DNA from: Parasphingorhabdus sp.
GTDB taxonomy: Bacteria > Pseudomonadota > Alphaproteobacteria > Sphingomonadales > Sphingomonadaceae
Assembly (NCBI GenBank): GCA_030373505.1
Contig: JAUCYS010000003.1
Coordinates: 1-64,000 of the forward strand
Direction of reading: 5' to 3'
DNA length: 64,000 bases
In this document: positions 1 to 9,839 of the stretch, one piece after another
Position numbering within the stretch: the stretch's first letter is position 1
How the letters are laid out: the number at the start of each line of letters is the position of its first letter
Notes under the pieces: generated by a model
What the model saw: only the letters and a program-made list of their open reading frames with translations
Told to the model about the DNA's origin: nothing
The model's database searches: none
Program-made: the position numbers and the translations under genes

Positions 1-1
1 G

Positions 2-562
2 AGGATATCAAATCGCTATATCAGCCGGAAATCGGTATTGTTCGAGGTGGCCTATCATTCGTTCGTGGCATCGGATGTTGAACTGAAGAAGATTGAAGAT
101 ATCGGCGTCGAAAATTCTCGACGGCGTCCAGACCTTACAATTTTTGATAAGAAAATACGCTTGTCTGAGAGTGGTCAGCCATTGTCCTCCCTAACTATCG
201 TCGAATTTAAGCGACCGATGAGAGACGACTACACCGATGATGACAATCCGCTATCTCAAGTGGTTGATAACATAAATGAAATTCGCAATGGTGTTGCTAA
301 AGATGCAGATGGCAGGCCTATTAAAATTGTAGCCAACTCGATTCCGGTAAAATGTTATATTGTTTGTGATATAACAAAACGGCTCCGCAAACAGTTGATG
401 AATTGGGGGGCGATGGAAATGCCAGGCCAAGACGGTTTCTATGGCTATCATCCCAATCACCAGTTCTATTATGAGGTGATGGACTATGACACAGTGCTGC
501 AAAATGCCGAACGAAGAAATCGTGTGCTTTTCGATAAATTGAAACTCTTGGGGAATGAGTGA
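2..562 (+). CDS. C-terminal part of a large protein with a PD-(D/E)XK-like motif (5' end outside window)
   Basis: The frame is open from base 2, so this is the C-terminal ~186 residues of a longer protein. A 'RRPDLTIFD' segment is followed about 20 residues later by 'LTIVEFKRP'. This spacing of PD and E-x-K resembles the PD-(D/E)XK nuclease fold, often found at the C-terminus of GHKL/HSP90-type ATP-binding proteins in defence loci; that family assignment is inference. The DNA is visibly AT-richer than the ribosomal genes that follow, which suggests horizontal transfer. It ends with TGA 170 bp before rpsL, in the same direction. Any ATPase domain would lie to the left of the window. Confidence 0.6.
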   Translation, partial: RISNRYISRKSVLFEVAYHSFVASDVELKKIEDIGVENSRRRPDLTIFDKKIRLSESGQPLSSLTIVEFKRPMRDDYTDDDNPLSQVVDNINEIRNGVAKDADGRPIKIVANSIPVKCYIVCDITKRLRKQLMNWGAMEMPGQDGFYGYHPNHQFYYEVMDYDTVLQNAERRNRVLFDKLKLLGNE

Positions 563-568
563 GGTCCC

Positions 569-597
569 TTGACCCAAACCCGAATCCCCGCTAAGGG
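569..597 (+). promoter_or_regulatory. Weak candidate promoter for the str operon
   Basis: TTGACC (569-574), a 17-nt spacer, then TAAGGG (592-597) lie just after the stop of the upstream partial gene and 134 bp before rpsL. The -35 hexamer is good and the -10 is poor. A second, poorer pair (TTGCCG at 659, AGTAAC at 682) lies nearer the gene. Some promoter is expected here because the upstream gene is unrelated. Confidence 0.3.
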
Positions 598-730
598 CCG
601 CGCTTCCGCTTCTTCGGGCTCTGCTCGACGCCGCTGAAAACTTACATAGGCAAAACACTTGCCGCCACTTTGGGCGGTGAGAGTAACCCCTGCATAATGC
701 AGGACTAATCTACTATAAGGTGAAGACTTT

Positions 731-1102
731 ATGCCAACGATCAACCAGCTCGTCCGTAAAGGGCGGGTGCCCCAGAAGACGAAGTCCAAGGTGCCAGCCA
801 TGGAAGCCAACCCGCAGAAACGCGGCGTTTGCACCCGTGTCTATACAACGACTCCAAAGAAACCAAACTCCGCTCTGCGCAAGGTTGCCAAGGTTCGCCT
901 GACCAACCAGCGCGAGGTCATCAGCTATATTCCCGGTGAAGGCCATAACCTTCAGGAGCATAGCGTTGTGCTGATCCGCGGCGGCCGTGTGCGCGACCTT
1001 CCCGGTGTGCGCTACCACGTCCTGCGCGGCGTTCTCGATACCCAGGGTGTCAAGGACCGCAAGCAGAGCCGTTCGAAATATGGCGCCAAGCGTCCTAAAT
1101 AA
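731..1102 (+). CDS. rpsL: 30S ribosomal protein S12
   Basis: At 123 aa it is full length, and the conserved KPNSALRK and PGVRYH blocks are present. S12 sits at the decoding centre and proofreads codon-anticodon pairing. The streptomycin-contact residue Lys43 is kept, but residue 88 (E. coli numbering with Met1) is Arg where Lys is usual, in 'GRVRDLPG'. K88R is a known streptomycin-resistance substitution in other bacteria. Asp89, the methylthiolation site, is present. It is the first gene of the str operon, 22 bp before rpsG. Confidence 0.98.
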   Translation: MPTINQLVRKGRVPQKTKSKVPAMEANPQKRGVCTRVYTTTPKKPNSALRKVAKVRLTNQREVISYIPGEGHNLQEHSVVLIRGGRVRDLPGVRYHVLRGVLDTQGVKDRKQSRSKYGAKRPK

Positions 1103-1124
1103 TTCAGTTTCGGAGTTATAAGAT

Positions 1125-1595
1125 ATGTCACGTCGTCGTCGTCCCGAAAAGCGGGTCATCCTGCCCGATCCGAAATTCAAGGATCTGGTGCTTTCGAAAT
1201 TCATGAACAACCTGATGATGGATGGTAAGAAATCCACCGCAGAGCGCATCGTATATGGTGCCTTTGACAGCGTTGAAGCCAAGGCGAAAAAAGATCCGCT
1301 GCAGCTGTTCCATGATGCTCTCAACAATATCAAGCCGGGCATCGAAGTGCGCAGCCGCCGTGTTGGTGGTGCGACCTATCAGGTTCCTGTCGAGGTGCGT
1401 CCCGAACGTGCGCAGGCGCTGGCGATCCGCTGGATGATCTCTGCCGCTCGCGGCCGCAGCGAAACCACCATGGCTGCCCGGCTGTCGGGAGAAATTCTCG
1501 ACGCGTCGAACAACCGTGGCAATGCGGTGAAAAAGCGGGAAGATGCGCACAAGATGGCAGAAGCCAACCGCGCATTCGCTCACTACCGCTGGTAG
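1125..1595 (+). CDS. rpsG: 30S ribosomal protein S7
   Basis: This 156-aa protein is collinear with bacterial S7, from the basic N-terminus ([10 protein letters not shown]) to 'RAFAHYRW' at the end. S7 nucleates assembly of the 3' domain of 16S rRNA. In E. coli it represses the str operon by binding the rpsL-rpsG spacer; here that spacer is only 22 bp, whereas the spacer after rpsG is long and highly folded. If S7 autoregulation exists here it may act at the downstream site, which is inference. Confidence 0.97.
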   Translation: MSRRRRPEKRVILPDPKFKDLVLSKFMNNLMMDGKKSTAERIVYGAFDSVEAKAKKDPLQLFHDALNNIKPGIEVRSRRVGGATYQVPVEVRPERAQALAIRWMISAARGRSETTMAARLSGEILDASNNRGNAVKKREDAHKMAEANRAFAHYRW

Positions 1596-1622
1596 AAGCG
1601 CCCCGGACTTACTATATTCGTC

Positions 1623-1678
1623 CTATCGGCGACCTAGCGGGCAACCGCCAGGTCGCCGCTATGGTTAAAAACCGATAG
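1623..1678 (+). promoter_or_regulatory. Long hairpin with GCAA tetraloop in the rpsG-fusA spacer
   Basis: A 9-bp perfect outer stem (CGGCGACCT 1627-1635 with AGGTCGCCG 1650-1658) encloses GCGG-GCAA-CCGC (1637-1648), a GNRA-capped stem separated by one mismatch. CTATCGG (1623-1629) can alternatively pair with CCGATAG (1672-1678), giving two exclusive folds. No T-run follows, so it is not a standard terminator. A translational or processing role for fusA is possible. Confidence 0.6.
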
Positions 1679-1764
1679 ATTCAAACATCACAGGGCTGGC
1701 ATTGTTCAGCCCATTTCACTATAGGGCGACCAGAATTGGTTCCCCACATATCGGAGTACAGACT

Positions 1765-3858
1765 ATGGCACGCAGCCATCCGCTCAAATATTATCGCAAT
1801 ATCGGCATCATGGCCCATATTGATGCCGGTAAAACAACGACGACAGAACGTATCCTCTATTATACCGGCAAGTCCTACAAGATCGGCGAAGTGCATGACG
1901 GCGCGGCGACGATGGACTGGATGGAGCAGGAGCAGGAGCGGGGCATTACCATTACCTCGGCTGCGACGACCTGTTTCTGGAATGCCGATGACCGCAAGGG
2001 TCCCGAGCACCGGATCAACATCATCGATACGCCGGGCCACGTTGACTTCACCATTGAAGTTGAACGTTCACTGCGTGTGCTCGATGGCGCGGTTGCCTGT
2101 TTCGATGGCGTTGCCGGCGTTGAGCCGCAGTCCGAAACCGTTTGGCGCCAGGCTGACAAATATAAAGTGCCGCGGATGTGCTTCATCAACAAGCTCGACC
2201 GCACCGGCGCGGATTTCAAATTCTGCGTACAGTCGATCATCGATCGTCTCGGCGCGACCCCGGCGGTTCTCTATCTGCCGATCGGCATCGAAGCGAGCCT
2301 GGTCGGCCTCGTCGATCTGGTGAACCAGCGGTCGATCACCTGGAAGAATGAAGATCTGGGTGCCGAATATACTTATGGTGAAATCCCTGAGGATATGGCC
2401 GACGAAGCGGCTGAATATCGCGAGAAGCTGATCGAGCTTGCTGTCGAGCAGGACGATGACGTGATGGAACAATATCTGGAAGGCAACGAGCCCGACGCAG
2501 CGACCCTGAAGGCGCTGATCCGCAAGGGCACGCTGAACCAGAGCTTCGTTCCGGTCCTGTGCGGCTCGGCGTTCAAGAACAAGGGCGTCCAGCCTTTGCT
2601 CGACGCGGTTGTCGACTATATGCCGAGCCCGCTCGACGTTCCTGCCATCAAGGGCGTTCTGCTCGACGGCGAAACCGAAGACAGCCGGCCATCTTCCGAT
2701 GACGCGCCATTCTCGGCTCTCGCCTTCAAGGTGATGAACGATCCGTTCGTGGGTACGCTGACCTTCTGCCGCATCTATTCCGGCAAGCTGGAAAAGGGCA
2801 CATTGCTCAACTCGGTGAAGGACAAGAAGGAAAAAGTCGGCCGTATCCTGGAAATGCACTCCAATGACCGCAAGGACATTGAAGAGGCCTTTGCCGGCGA
2901 CATCGTTGCTCTGGCGGGTATGAAAACCACCACGACAGGCGATACGCTGTGCGACCCCAGCAATCCGATCATCCTGGAACGCATGGAATTCCCCGAGCCG
3001 GTTATCGAGCTCAGCGTGGAACCGAAGACCAAGGCCGACCAGGAAAAGATGGGCGTTGCCCTGCATCGCCTGGCCGCCGAAGATCCTTCGTTCCGCGTTT
3101 CGACCGATCATGAATCGGGCCAGACGATCATCAAGGGCATGGGCGAGCTTCACCTCGACATCCTGGTTGACCGCATGAAGCGCGAATTCAAGGTCGAGGC
3201 CAATGTCGGTGCGCCGCAGGTGGCTTACCGCGAATCCCTCGGCAAGGCAGTCGAAATTGACTATACGCATAAAAAGCAGTCCGGCGGTTCCGGTCAGTTT
3301 GCGCGTATCAAGTTCGAAGTCACGCCGGGCGAGCGTGGATCGGGCATTACCTTTGAAGACGAAATCAAGGGCGGTAACATTCCGAAGGAATATATCCCGT
3401 CGGTTGAAAAGGGCATGCGCGAAACCGCAGAAACCGGCTCGCTGATCGGCTTCCCGATCATCGACTTCAACATCCGCGTCTTTGACGGCGCCTATCATGA
3501 CGTCGACTCCTCGGCGCTGGCCTTCGAAATCGCTGGTCGTGCAGCAATGCGCGAAGCGGCACAGAAATCCGGCATCAAGCTGCTTGAACCGATCATGAAA
3601 GTTGAAGTGGTAACACCGGAAGACTATCTTGGTGATGTGATCGGCGATCTTAACTCTCGCCGGGGGCAAATCCAGGGTACCGATACGCGCGGCAACGCCC
3701 AGGCTGTGAATGCCATGGTGCCGCTGGCCAACATGTTCGGTTATGTAAACGAACTGCGTTCCTTCAGTCAGGGACGCGCACAATATTCGATGCAATTCTC
3801 GCATTACGAAGAAGTGCCGAGCAATGTGGCCGAAGAGATCAAGGAGAAAATGGCCTAA
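1765..3858 (+). CDS. fusA: Elongation factor G
   Basis: Translocase EF-G, 697 aa. The P-loop is [12 protein letters not shown], with DTPGHVD and NKLD following, and the later domains are intact to 'EEIKEKMA'. The frame stays open 63 bases further upstream, but ATG 1765 is chosen: it has GGAG at 1753-1756 and starts [15 protein letters not shown] like other alphaproteobacterial EF-Gs. It is the third gene of the str operon. Confidence 0.97.
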   Translation: MARSHPLKYYRNIGIMAHIDAGKTTTTERILYYTGKSYKIGEVHDGAATMDWMEQEQERGITITSAATTCFWNADDRKGPEHRINIIDTPGHVDFTIEVERSLRVLDGAVACFDGVAGVEPQSETVWRQADKYKVPRMCFINKLDRTGADFKFCVQSIIDRLGATPAVLYLPIGIEASLVGLVDLVNQRSITWKNEDLGAEYTYGEIPEDMADEAAEYREKLIELAVEQDDDVMEQYLEGNEPDAATLKALIRKGTLNQSFVPVLCGSAFKNKGVQPLLDAVVDYMPSPLDVPAIKGVLLDGETEDSRPSSDDAPFSALAFKVMNDPFVGTLTFCRIYSGKLEKGTLLNSVKDKKEKVGRILEMHSNDRKDIEEAFAGDIVALAGMKTTTTGDTLCDPSNPIILERMEFPEPVIELSVEPKTKADQEKMGVALHRLAAEDPSFRVSTDHESGQTIIKGMGELHLDILVDRMKREFKVEANVGAPQVAYRESLGKAVEIDYTHKKQSGGSGQFARIKFEVTPGERGSGITFEDEIKGGNIPKEYIPSVEKGMRETAETGSLIGFPIIDFNIRVFDGAYHDVDSSALAFEIAGRAAMREAAQKSGIKLLEPIMKVEVVTPEDYLGDVIGDLNSRRGQIQGTDTRGNAQAVNAMVPLANMFGYVNELRSFSQGRAQYSMQFSHYEEVPSNVAEEIKEKMA

Positions 3859-3899
3859 CGGCCGCTCCTTTTTGAGCTAATGCGCTTTCCTTTTGTGCG

Positions 3900-3942
3900 G
3901 GTCTGGCGGGAAAACCCCCAGACCGGCAAAAGGGTGTTGACA
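3900..3942 (+). promoter_or_regulatory. fusA-tuf spacer: hairpin and TTGACA element
   Basis: GGTCTGG (3900-3906) pairs perfectly with CCAGACC (3918-3924) and is capped by GGG-AAAA-CCC. A perfect TTGACA follows at 3937-3942, 69 bp before tuf. The 17-nt-distant -10 (CAAAGC-like) is poor, so an independent tuf promoter is plausible but unproven. The hairpin has no T-run. Confidence 0.4.
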
Positions 3943-4010
3943 GAATTGGAGAGTCTCGCCAAAGCGCGGCGCAGACTATCAAGATGATAGAAAATCAGAG
4001 GTAAAATAAA

Positions 4011-5201
4011 ATGGCTAAAGAGAAGTTTGAGCGCAATAAGCCGCACTGCAACATCGGAACCATCGGTCATGTTGACCACGGCAAAACGACGTTGACTGCG
4101 GCGATCACCAAAGTGCTTGCTGAAACCACCGGCGGTAAGGCTGTCGACTTTGCAAATATCGACAAGGCACCGGAAGAGCGTGAGCGCGGCATCACCATTT
4201 CAACGGCCCACGTTGAATATGAAACCGAAGCACGCCACTATGCGCACGTCGACTGCCCAGGCCATGCTGACTATGTTAAGAACATGATCACCGGTGCTGC
4301 TCAGATGGATGGTGCCATTCTCGTGGTTAACGCTGCCGACGGCCCAATGCCACAGACCCGCGAGCACATCCTGCTCGCCCGTCAGGTTGGTGTTCCGGCT
4401 CTGGTCGTGTTCATGAACAAGGTTGACCAGGTCGACGACGAAGAACTGCTCGAGCTGGTTGAAATGGAAGTTCGTGAGCTTCTGTCCTACTATGACTTTG
4501 ATGGCGATGCCATTCCGATCGTATCCGGTTCTGCCCTGGCTGCGCTGGAAGGCCGTGACGACGAAATCGGCAAGAACAAGATTCTTGAACTGATGAAAGC
4601 TGTCGACGAAGCCATTCCTCAGCCAGAACGTCCAGTCGACCAGGCATTCCTGATGCCAATCGAAGACGTGTTCTCGATTTCGGGTCGTGGTACGGTTGTT
4701 ACCGGCCGTGTTGAAACCGGCATCGTGAATGTTGGCGATGAATGCGAAATCGTCGGTATCAAGGATACCACGAAGACCACCGTTACCGGCGTTGAAATGT
4801 TCCGCAAGCTGCTCGACTCCGGTCAGGCTGGCGACAACATCGGCGCGCTGATCCGCGGCGTTGACCGTGACTCGGTTGAGCGTGGTCAGGTTCTCTGCAA
4901 GCCAGGCTCGATCACCCCGCACACCGAATTCTCGGCTGAAGTTTACGTGCTGTCGAAAGATGAAGGTGGCCGTCATACGCCTTTCTTCGCCAACTATCGT
5001 CCGCAGTTCTACTTCCGCACGACCGACGTGACCGGTGAAGTGATCCTTCCTGAAGGCACGGAAATGGTTATGCCAGGTGACAACGTGACGATCGGCGTCA
5101 AGCTGATTGCTCCGATCGCCATGGACGCGGGCCTCCGCTTCGCTATTCGCGAAGGTGGACGGACCGTCGGATCAGGGGTTGTCAGCAACGTAACAAAGTA
5201 A
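4011..5201 (+). CDS. tuf: Elongation factor Tu
   Basis: EF-Tu of 396 aa carries aminoacyl-tRNA to the ribosomal A site. [10 protein letters not shown] (P-loop), DCPGHADY and NKVD are all present, followed by both beta-barrel domains to '[10 protein letters not shown]'. The start has a good SD (AGAGGTAAAATAAA before ATG). It is the last gene of the str operon, followed by a strong terminator. No second tuf copy lies in this window. Confidence 0.98.
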   Translation: MAKEKFERNKPHCNIGTIGHVDHGKTTLTAAITKVLAETTGGKAVDFANIDKAPEERERGITISTAHVEYETEARHYAHVDCPGHADYVKNMITGAAQMDGAILVVNAADGPMPQTREHILLARQVGVPALVVFMNKVDQVDDEELLELVEMEVRELLSYYDFDGDAIPIVSGSALAALEGRDDEIGKNKILELMKAVDEAIPQPERPVDQAFLMPIEDVFSISGRGTVVTGRVETGIVNVGDECEIVGIKDTTKTTVTGVEMFRKLLDSGQAGDNIGALIRGVDRDSVERGQVLCKPGSITPHTEFSAEVYVLSKDEGGRHTPFFANYRPQFYFRTTDVTGEVILPEGTEMVMPGDNVTIGVKLIAPIAMDAGLRFAIREGGRTVGSGVVSNVTK

Positions 5202-5215
5202 TATAGAAACGCCTC

Positions 5216-5251
5216 GCTGCCCGGATCGGTGATTCGGGCAGCTAGTTTTTT
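5216..5251 (+). terminator. Intrinsic terminator of the str operon
   Basis: GCTGCCCG (5216-5223) pairs perfectly with CGGGCAGC (5235-5242), with an 11-nt loop, and is followed by TAGTTTTTT. It separates tuf from rpsJ, so the S10 operon should have its own promoter between about 5252 and 5300. Confidence 0.8.
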
Positions 5252-5322
5252 CGCCGCTCCGGCCTTTTCGCTAGAAAATCGGGGCGGTTTATTTTTGGCT
5301 CTTTGACATTGGTAACAGGTAC

Positions 5323-5634
5323 ATGGAAACGCAGAATATTCGCATTCGCTTGAAGGCATTCGACCATCGGGTTCTAGATCAAGCAACTGGCGATATCGCT
5401 GACACAGCACGCCGCACCGGCGCTCTCATTCGTGGACCGATACCTTTGCCAACGCACATTGAAAAATTCACCGTTAACCGCGGACCGCACGTGGACAAAA
5501 AGTCCCGCGAGCAGTTCGAGGTACGGACCTACAAAAGGTTGCTCGACATCGTGCAGCCAACACCGCAGACCGTCGACGCTTTGATGAAGCTTGACCTTGC
5601 TGCTGGTGTTAACGTCGAGATCAAGCTGGCCTGA
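5323..5634 (+). CDS. rpsJ: 30S ribosomal protein S10
   Basis: S10/NusE, 103 aa, starting [15 protein letters not shown] and containing the conserved [20 protein letters not shown] loop region. It serves in the 30S head and, as NusE, in antitermination with NusB. It is first in the S10 operon. The SD is weak (GGTAACAGG before ATG). A 193-bp structured gap follows before rplC, unusual within this otherwise tightly packed operon. Confidence 0.97.
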   Translation: METQNIRIRLKAFDHRVLDQATGDIADTARRTGALIRGPIPLPTHIEKFTVNRGPHVDKKSREQFEVRTYKRLLDIVQPTPQTVDALMKLDLAAGVNVEIKLA

Positions 5635-5639
5635 GACAA

Positions 5640-5755
5640 CTGATCGGTTTTCCGCCCAGGCGGGGATCAGACACACGACTAAGGATACCGCCGGATTTAA
5701 CCGGGCAGCGTCCTCCGTCTCGTTCCGATATTCGGAACTATTACAGCCCGGACGG
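5640..5755 (+). promoter_or_regulatory. Structured rpsJ-rplC spacer
   Basis: The spacer holds a perfect 7-bp hairpin with a 3-nt loop, GTTCCGA-TAT-TCGGAAC (5722-5738), nested inside CCGTC (5715-5719)/GACGG (5751-5755). An outer CTGATC/GATCAG pair lies at 5640-5670. Such nesting suggests a folded mRNA element controlling rplC and downstream genes, for example feedback by an r-protein. Confidence 0.45.
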
Positions 5756-5827
5756 GGTGACGCATGACAATTTGGGCTGGCAAGCCGGACGAAATGGTTC
5801 GTTCGGCCTCTGTGAAGGAGATTGATC

Positions 5828-6676
5828 GTGCGTACAGGCGTGATCGCGAAAAAAATGGGGATGACCCGCTTGTTTCAGGAAGACGGACGGCATGTGCCGG
5901 TTACCGTTCTTTCTCTGGAAGAATGTCAGGTTGTTGGTGCTCGTAATCAGGAACGGGATGGTTATTTTGCCGTTCAGCTCGGTGCAGGCCCCCGCAAAGC
6001 GAAAAATGTAAACAAGCCGCAGCGTGAAGCTTTTGCCAAGGCAGAAGTTGAGCCAAAAGCACGTGTTGCCGAATTCCGGGTCGATAGCGAAGATGCTTTG
6101 CTCCCCATCGGTGCCACGGTAACCGCTGATCATTTCATTGCCGGCCAGATGGTCGATATCCAGGGCGTTACCCAGGGTAAGGGCTTTGCCGGTGCGATGA
6201 AGCGCTGGGGTTTCGGCGGTATGCGCGCAACCCACGGCGTTTCGATCTCTCACCGTGCGCATGGTTCGACTGGTCAGAACCAGGATCCGGGCAAGGTGTT
6301 CAAGGGCAAGAAGATGGCCGGCCATATGGGCGCGAAAAACCGCACCCAGCAAAATCTGGAAATCGTCCGTACAGACGCCGCTCGCGGCCTGATCTTTGTG
6401 CGCGGCAGCGTTCCCGGTTCCAAGGGTGGCTGGCTGCTCGTGAAAGATTCTGTGAAAGTTGCTCTTCCCGAGGGCGTTCCATTCCCGGGTGCCATGCGCC
6501 GCAACGCGGATGAGACGGCAACGGAAGAAGCACCGGCAGGCATGATCGAGCCGGACGCAGAAATCGAAACGCCGGTTGGCCCAACCCACGCAGAAGTTGC
6601 GGAAGCGGCAGCAAAGCCGGCTGGCGAAATTGACGGGGCATCCGATGCCGCAGATGACGCCGGGAAGGAGGGCTAG
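5828..6676 (+). CDS. rplC: 50S ribosomal protein L3 with acidic C-terminal tail
   Basis: The GTG at 5828 is chosen over the in-frame TTG at 5822: it follows GAAGGAG by 7 nt and gives the usual [16 protein letters not shown] start. The core matches L3 to about residue 224, including [20 protein letters not shown] with Gln150, the PrmB methylation site. Residues 225-282 form an extra Ala/Glu/Asp/Pro-rich acidic tail, making it 282 aa against ~209 in E. coli. It lies 3 bp before rplD. Confidence 0.95.
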   Translation: MRTGVIAKKMGMTRLFQEDGRHVPVTVLSLEECQVVGARNQERDGYFAVQLGAGPRKAKNVNKPQREAFAKAEVEPKARVAEFRVDSEDALLPIGATVTADHFIAGQMVDIQGVTQGKGFAGAMKRWGFGGMRATHGVSISHRAHGSTGQNQDPGKVFKGKKMAGHMGAKNRTQQNLEIVRTDAARGLIFVRGSVPGSKGGWLLVKDSVKVALPEGVPFPGAMRRNADETATEEAPAGMIEPDAEIETPVGPTHAEVAEAAAKPAGEIDGASDAADDAGKEG

Positions 6677-6679
6677 ACC

Positions 6680-7306
6680 ATGAAATTGAAAGTGATAACC
6701 CTCGACGCGAAAGCCAAGGGCGACATCGAATTGAACGATGACGTTTTCGGTATCGAAGCGCGTGCAGATATTCTCCACCGTGTCGTCAACTGGCAGCGCG
6801 AAAAAGCCCGCGGTACGGCGCGTCCGACCCGCGAGCGTGCAGATGTTGCCCGCACCGGCAAGAAATACGGCAACCAGAAGGGCGGCGGTACCGCTCGTCA
6901 TGGCGATCGCCGTGCCCCGATCTTCATCGGTGGTGGTAAAGCCCATGGTGCCCGCAAGCGTGATTTCAATCCGTCGCTGAACAAGAAGGTTCGTGCTTTG
7001 GGTCTGAAGATGGCGCTGAGCGACAAGGTCAAGAATGACAAGCTGATCGTTCTGGAAAATCTCGATGTGAAGGAAGCCAAGACCCAGGCGCTTCTCGCCC
7101 AGATCGGCAAGCTCGGTTTCGGCAGAACGGCGCTGATCATGGACGGTGATGCGGTCAACGATGCTTTCTCCAAGGCGTCGAACAACATTCCCCTCGTAAA
7201 CGTGATGCCAGCTGCTGGTGCCAATGTTTATGACATCCTGAACCATGAAACCCTGGTGCTGACGCGCGCAGCGGTAGAAAAGCTGGAGGCGCGCTTCAAT
7301 GGCTAA
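6680..7306 (+). CDS. rplD: 50S ribosomal protein L4
   Basis: This 208-aa protein is standard length for alphaproteobacterial L4, with the extended exit-tunnel loop ([20 protein letters not shown]...[12 protein letters not shown]). L4 lines the exit tunnel and represses the S10 operon in E. coli. Its end overlaps rplW by 8 bp, suggesting translational coupling. Confidence 0.97.
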   Translation: MKLKVITLDAKAKGDIELNDDVFGIEARADILHRVVNWQREKARGTARPTRERADVARTGKKYGNQKGGGTARHGDRRAPIFIGGGKAHGARKRDFNPSLNKKVRALGLKMALSDKVKNDKLIVLENLDVKEAKTQALLAQIGKLGFGRTALIMDGDAVNDAFSKASNNIPLVNVMPAAGANVYDILNHETLVLTRAAVEKLEARFNG

Positions 7307-7607
7307 AAAAGAAGCTGTCGATATCCGTCACTATGACGTGATTGTCGGCCCGCACATCACCGAAAAGTCGACCTTGCTCAGCGAGCATAATGCTGTGGTG
7401 TTCAAAGTTGCGAACACCGCGACCAAGCCGCAGATCAAGGCCGCCATCGAGGCGTTGTTTGATGTCAAAGTCAAGAACGTCAACACGCTGGTGCAAAAGG
7501 GCAAGACCAAGAAGTGGAAGGGTCGCCCCTATACACGCAATGACATCAAGAAGGCTGTTGTCACCCTGGCTGAAGGCCAGACCATTGACATCACCACGGG
7601 AGTTTAA
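7299..7607 (+). CDS. rplW: 50S ribosomal protein L23
   Basis: At 102 aa, '[20 protein letters not shown]' and '[17 protein letters not shown]' are the family signatures. L23 sits at the tunnel exit and docks trigger factor and SRP. Its ATG lies inside the last codons of rplD. Confidence 0.97.
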   Translation: MAKKEAVDIRHYDVIVGPHITEKSTLLSEHNAVVFKVANTATKPQIKAAIEALFDVKVKNVNTLVQKGKTKKWKGRPYTRNDIKKAVVTLAEGQTIDITTGV

Positions 7608-7613
7608 GGGCAC

Positions 7614-8450
7614 ATGGCATTAAAATCCTATAAACCGACAAGCCCCGCCCGGCGTGGTCTTATCCTGGTCGACAAGAGCGGCCTCTGGAAAGGCAAGCCC
7701 GTCAAGAAGCTTGTCGAAGGCAAGAACAAGACCGGTGGCCGGAACAACAAGGGCCATGTCACTTCGCGCGGCATCGCCGGCGGTCACAAGCAGAAATATC
7801 GCCTCGTCGACTTCAAGCGGCGCAAGTGGGATATGGCTGCGACCGTCGAGCGGCTCGAATATGACCCGAACCGCACCGCCTTTATCGCGCTGATCAAATA
7901 TGAAGACGGCGAGCTGGCCTATATCATTGCGCCGCAGCGTCTCGACGTTGGCGACAGCGTGATTGCCGGTCACAAGACCGACGTGAAGCCAGGCAATGCG
8001 ATGCTCCTGTCGCAGATGCCGGTCGGCACGATCGTTCACAATGTCGAAATGAAGCCAAGCAAGGGCGGTCAGATTGCCCGTTCCGCCGGTGCCTATGTCC
8101 AGATCGTCGGTCGTGACCGCGGCATGGTTATCGTTCGCCTGAAAAGCGGCGAGCAGCGGTATCTGCGCTCCGATTGCATGGCCACCGTTGGTGCGGTTTC
8201 CAACCCGGACAATTCGAACCAGAATTTCGGCAAGGCAGGCCGTACCCGCTGGAAGGGGCGTCGTCCTCTGACTCGCGGTGTTGCGAAGAACCCGGTCGAT
8301 CACCCGCATGGTGGTGGTGAAGGCCGGACCTCCGGTGGTCGTCATCCGGTCACCCCTTGGGGCAAGCCGACCAAGGGCGCCCGTACCCGTAGCAACAAAT
8401 CGACGGACAAGATGATCATCCGGTCGCGTCACGCGAAGAAGAAGAGGTAA
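7614..8450 (+). CDS. rplB: 50S ribosomal protein L2
   Basis: L2, 278 aa, is near the peptidyl-transferase centre. The highly conserved '[13 protein letters not shown]' segment carries the histidine implicated in activity, and the protein ends in the typical basic RSRHAKKKR. It starts 6 bp after rplW. Confidence 0.98.
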   Translation: MALKSYKPTSPARRGLILVDKSGLWKGKPVKKLVEGKNKTGGRNNKGHVTSRGIAGGHKQKYRLVDFKRRKWDMAATVERLEYDPNRTAFIALIKYEDGELAYIIAPQRLDVGDSVIAGHKTDVKPGNAMLLSQMPVGTIVHNVEMKPSKGGQIARSAGAYVQIVGRDRGMVIVRLKSGEQRYLRSDCMATVGAVSNPDNSNQNFGKAGRTRWKGRRPLTRGVAKNPVDHPHGGGEGRTSGGRHPVTPWGKPTKGARTRSNKSTDKMIIRSRHAKKKR

Positions 8451-8452
8451 GC

Positions 8453-8728
8453 ATGGCTCGTTCCATCAAAAAAGGTCCATTTGTTGACCTCCATCTGCTG
8501 AAAAAAGCGCAAACCGCGCAGGAAAACAGCACTCGTACACCGATCAAGACCTGGTCGCGCCGTTCGACTGTTCTGCCTGACTTTGTCGGTCTGACTTTCA
8601 GCGTTTACAACGGCATGAAATTCATTCCGGTTTCCGTGAATGAAGACATGGTCGGCCACAAGCTCGGCGAGTTTGCGCCAACGCGCAACTATTACGGTCA
8701 TGGCGCAGACAAAAAAGGCAAGAAATAA
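8453..8728 (+). CDS. rpsS: 30S ribosomal protein S19
   Basis: S19, 91 aa, starts [18 protein letters not shown] and contains '[14 protein letters not shown]' and '[16 protein letters not shown]', all diagnostic. It forms the 30S head with S13. The stop codon overlaps the rplV start by one base. Confidence 0.98.
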   Translation: MARSIKKGPFVDLHLLKKAQTAQENSTRTPIKTWSRRSTVLPDFVGLTFSVYNGMKFIPVSVNEDMVGHKLGEFAPTRNYYGHGADKKGKK

Positions 8729-9111
8729 TGGGTAAGGCATCATCACCCCGCCGTGTTGGCGACAATGAAGCTTTGGCTGTTGGCAATTCCATCCGTGGTT
8801 CTGCCCAGAAGCTGAACTTGGTTGCACAGCTGATCCGTGGCAAGAAGGCGGAAGAGGCTCTGAACATTCTGTCCTTTTCGAAAAAGTCGATGGCCAAGGA
8901 TGTCAGCAAGGTGCTTGCTTCAGCAATCGCCAATGCCGAGAATAATCACAATCTGGATGTCGACGCGCTGATCGTTCACGAAGCGAGCGTCGGCAAGTCA
9001 ATCACGATGAAGCGCTGGAAGGCGCGGGCACGTGGTCGTTCAGCCAAGATTATCAAGCCATTTAGCCGCGTCCGCATTGTGGTCCGCGAGCATGAAGAGG
9101 AAGAGGCGTAA
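8728..9111 (+). CDS. rplV: 50S ribosomal protein L22
   Basis: Length 127 aa. L22 contacts all 23S domains, and its hairpin lines the exit tunnel. '[21 protein letters not shown]' and the basic '[15 protein letters not shown]' hairpin are recognisable. It starts on the last base of rpsS and stops 2 bp before rpsC. Confidence 0.97.
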   Translation: MGKASSPRRVGDNEALAVGNSIRGSAQKLNLVAQLIRGKKAEEALNILSFSKKSMAKDVSKVLASAIANAENNHNLDVDALIVHEASVGKSITMKRWKARARGRSAKIIKPFSRVRIVVREHEEEEA

Positions 9112-9113
9112 CC

Positions 9114-9815
9114 ATGGGTCAAAAGAGTAATCCTATCGGGCTTCGCCTGCAGATCAACCGGACCTGGGACTCTCGCTGGTATGCGGAAGGTTCCAACTAT
9201 GGCGACCTCTTGATGGAAGACATCAAGATGCGCAAGTTCATCATCAAGACCCTGCCGCAGGCAGCGATCTCCAAGGTGGTGATCGAGCGTCCGGCCAAGA
9301 CCTGCCGCATTTCGATCTATGCCGCACGCCCTGGCGTGATCATCGGCAAGAAGGGCGCGGACATTGAAAAGCTGCGCCGCCAGCTGAGCGACATGTCCTC
9401 CGGTGACGTTTCGCTGAACATCGTCGAAATCCGCAAGCCGGAAGTCGATGCACAGCTTGTTGCGCAGGGCATTGGCGATCAGCTGATCCGCCGCGTTGCT
9501 TTCCGTCGCGCCATGAAGCGGGCAGTGCAGTCTGCGCTGCGGCTTGGTGCCGAAGGCATCAAAATTGTTTGTGGTGGCCGTTTGGGCGGCGCGGAAATCG
9601 CGCGCGTTGAATGGTACCGTGAAGGCCGCGTGCCGCTCCATACGCTGCGCGCCAATATCGATTATGCCGAATATGAAGCGCTGACCGCTTACGGTATCAT
9701 CGGTATCAAGGTCTGGATTTTTAAAGGCGAGATATTGGGTCACGACCCGATGGCTCAGGATCGGTTGATGGTGGAAGCACAAACTTCCGGCGTCCGTCCG
9801 CAGCATCAACGTTGA
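9114..9815 (+). CDS. rpsC: 30S ribosomal protein S3
   Basis: S3, 233 aa, starts [20 protein letters not shown], with a KH domain ([14 protein letters not shown]) and the C-terminal '[23 protein letters not shown]' block. It forms part of the mRNA entry tunnel and helicase. It is followed by rplP after 24 bp. Confidence 0.98.
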   Translation: MGQKSNPIGLRLQINRTWDSRWYAEGSNYGDLLMEDIKMRKFIIKTLPQAAISKVVIERPAKTCRISIYAARPGVIIGKKGADIEKLRRQLSDMSSGDVSLNIVEIRKPEVDAQLVAQGIGDQLIRRVAFRRAMKRAVQSALRLGAEGIKIVCGGRLGGAEIARVEWYREGRVPLHTLRANIDYAEYEALTAYGIIGIKVWIFKGEILGHDPMAQDRLMVEAQTSGVRPQHQR

Positions 9816-9839
9816 TTTTTGAGGAATAGGTAGAGCATC

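Noticed and set aside
1702-1764. Upstream extension of fusA by 21 codons
   Set aside because: The extension is not EF-G-like and lacks an SD; ATG 1765 has one.
2068-3804. Long open frame on the minus strand opposite fusA
   Set aside because: It is antisense to an intact EF-G, has no SD and shows no family features; codon bias of fusA explains the lack of stops.
5303-5308. TTGACA just before rpsJ
   Set aside because: Only 14 nt separate it from the rpsJ start codon, so it cannot serve as a -35 for rpsJ.
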